Shown in pieces: positions 39,840 to 40,257 of a stretch of 40,257 nt of DNA (positions are counted from its first letter, which is position 1; the number at the start of each line of letters is the position of its first letter). The position numbers were made by a program, and so were the translations under genes. Below the pieces are notes generated by a model. The model made no database searches, had not been told where the DNA came from, and worked only from the letters and a program-made list of their open reading frames with translations. Source of the stretch: Gemmatimonadota bacterium (GTDB lineage: Bacteria > Latescibacterota > UBA2968 > UBA8231); NCBI GenBank assembly GCA_002712305.1, contig PATE01000125.1, positions 1-40,257 on the forward strand, in the 5' to 3' direction.

Positions 39840-40257
39840 TTGGCCAGACAGCATAGCATCGAGAATACGAGGAATATCGGTATCGCCGCCCACATCGACG
39901 CGGGCAAGACGACGACGACCGAGCGGATCCTCTATTACACGGGCCGATTGCACCGGATGGGCGAAGTCCATGATGGCAATGCCACCATGGATTGGATGGA
40001 GCAGGAGCGTGAGCGGGGCATCACCATCACTTCCGCTGCCACTGCCTGCGAATGGGGTGATCACCGTATCAACATTATCGACACTCCCGGCCATGTCGAC
40101 TTTACAGCCGAGGTCGAGAGATCGCTTCGCGTTCTCGATGGGGCGGTTGGCGTCTTCTGTGCCGTGGGCGGCGTTGAGCCACAGTCCGAGACCGTCTGGC
40201 GGCAAGCAGACCGTTACGAAGTGCCCCGAATCGCATTCGTCAACAAGATGGATCGAA
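39840..40257 (+). CDS. fusA: Elongation factor G, 5' part
   Basis: 139 complete codons; the gene runs off the right edge. The GTPase motifs are present: G1 [10 protein letters not shown] (16-25), G2 within [11 protein letters not shown]3 DTPGHVDF and G4 NKMD at the end. EF-G drives translocation and, with RRF, ribosome recycling. The start is TTG at 39840 ([18 protein letters not shown]), with AGGA ten bases upstream. No better ATG is near. It follows rpsG by 52 bases. Confidence 0.96.
   Translation, partial: MARQHSIENTRNIGIAAHIDAGKTTTTERILYYTGRLHRMGEVHDGNATMDWMEQERERGITITSAATACEWGDHRINIIDTPGHVDFTAEVERSLRVLDGAVGVFCAVGGVEPQSETVWRQADRYEVPRIAFVNKMDR

Overview
This is a chromosomal segment of a bacterium, roughly 58-60% GC by eye. 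It is dominated by housekeeping genes. A family 9 glycosyltransferase of the heptosyltransferase type points to a Gram-negative, LPS-making cell. A relic nucleotide-transporter-like gene carrying HEAT repeats and a cNMP-binding domain, an MFS-HEAT fusion, frequent TTG/GTG starts and scattered ribosomal genes suggest a little-studied lineage. I cannot fix the phylum from sequence alone.

Layout. 1-7.2 kb holds a partial glycosyltransferase (-), a stand-alone rplC (+) closed by a perfect 20-bp hairpin, a HIT hydrolase (-) divergent from a GT2 glycosyltransferase (+), an MFS-HEAT membrane protein (-), and a two-gene unit (-) of a PfkB kinase and a D-2-hydroxyacid dehydrogenase. 7.2-12.5 kb holds infC with an ATC start, zapA (-) behind a strongly structured leader with a near-consensus promoter, a large FAD/Fe-S 2-hydroxyacid oxidase, and a 173-residue protein of unknown function. 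12.5-22.4 kb is all on the minus strand: a nucleotide-transporter-like gene broken by six lesions, dinB, ygfZ, sbcC and sbcD. 22.4-26.5 kb holds greA with a terminator in its leader, a GAF-GAF-PAS sigma54 activator, and a small protein with three Cys/His zinc-binding-type repeats.

26.5-40.3 kb is the transcription/translation block: tRNA-Gly, tRNA-Thr, rpmG, tRNA-Trp, secE, nusG, rplK, rplA, rplJ, rplL, rpoB, rpoC, rpsL, rpsG and the start of fusA. It encodes the translocon subunit SecE, the elongation factor NusG, the L1/L10/L12 stalk region, both large RNA polymerase subunits, S12/S7 and EF-G. The order is classical, except that the tuf gene usually found after tRNA-Thr is absent and rplC lies about 38 kb away from this block.

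I see no CRISPR array, insertion sequence, prophage or defence island. The most unusual signals are the structured zapA leader and a related element upstream of rplC, the freshly broken transporter gene, the orphan rplC and infC, the greA leader terminator, and a glutamine at the RpoB Asp516 position.
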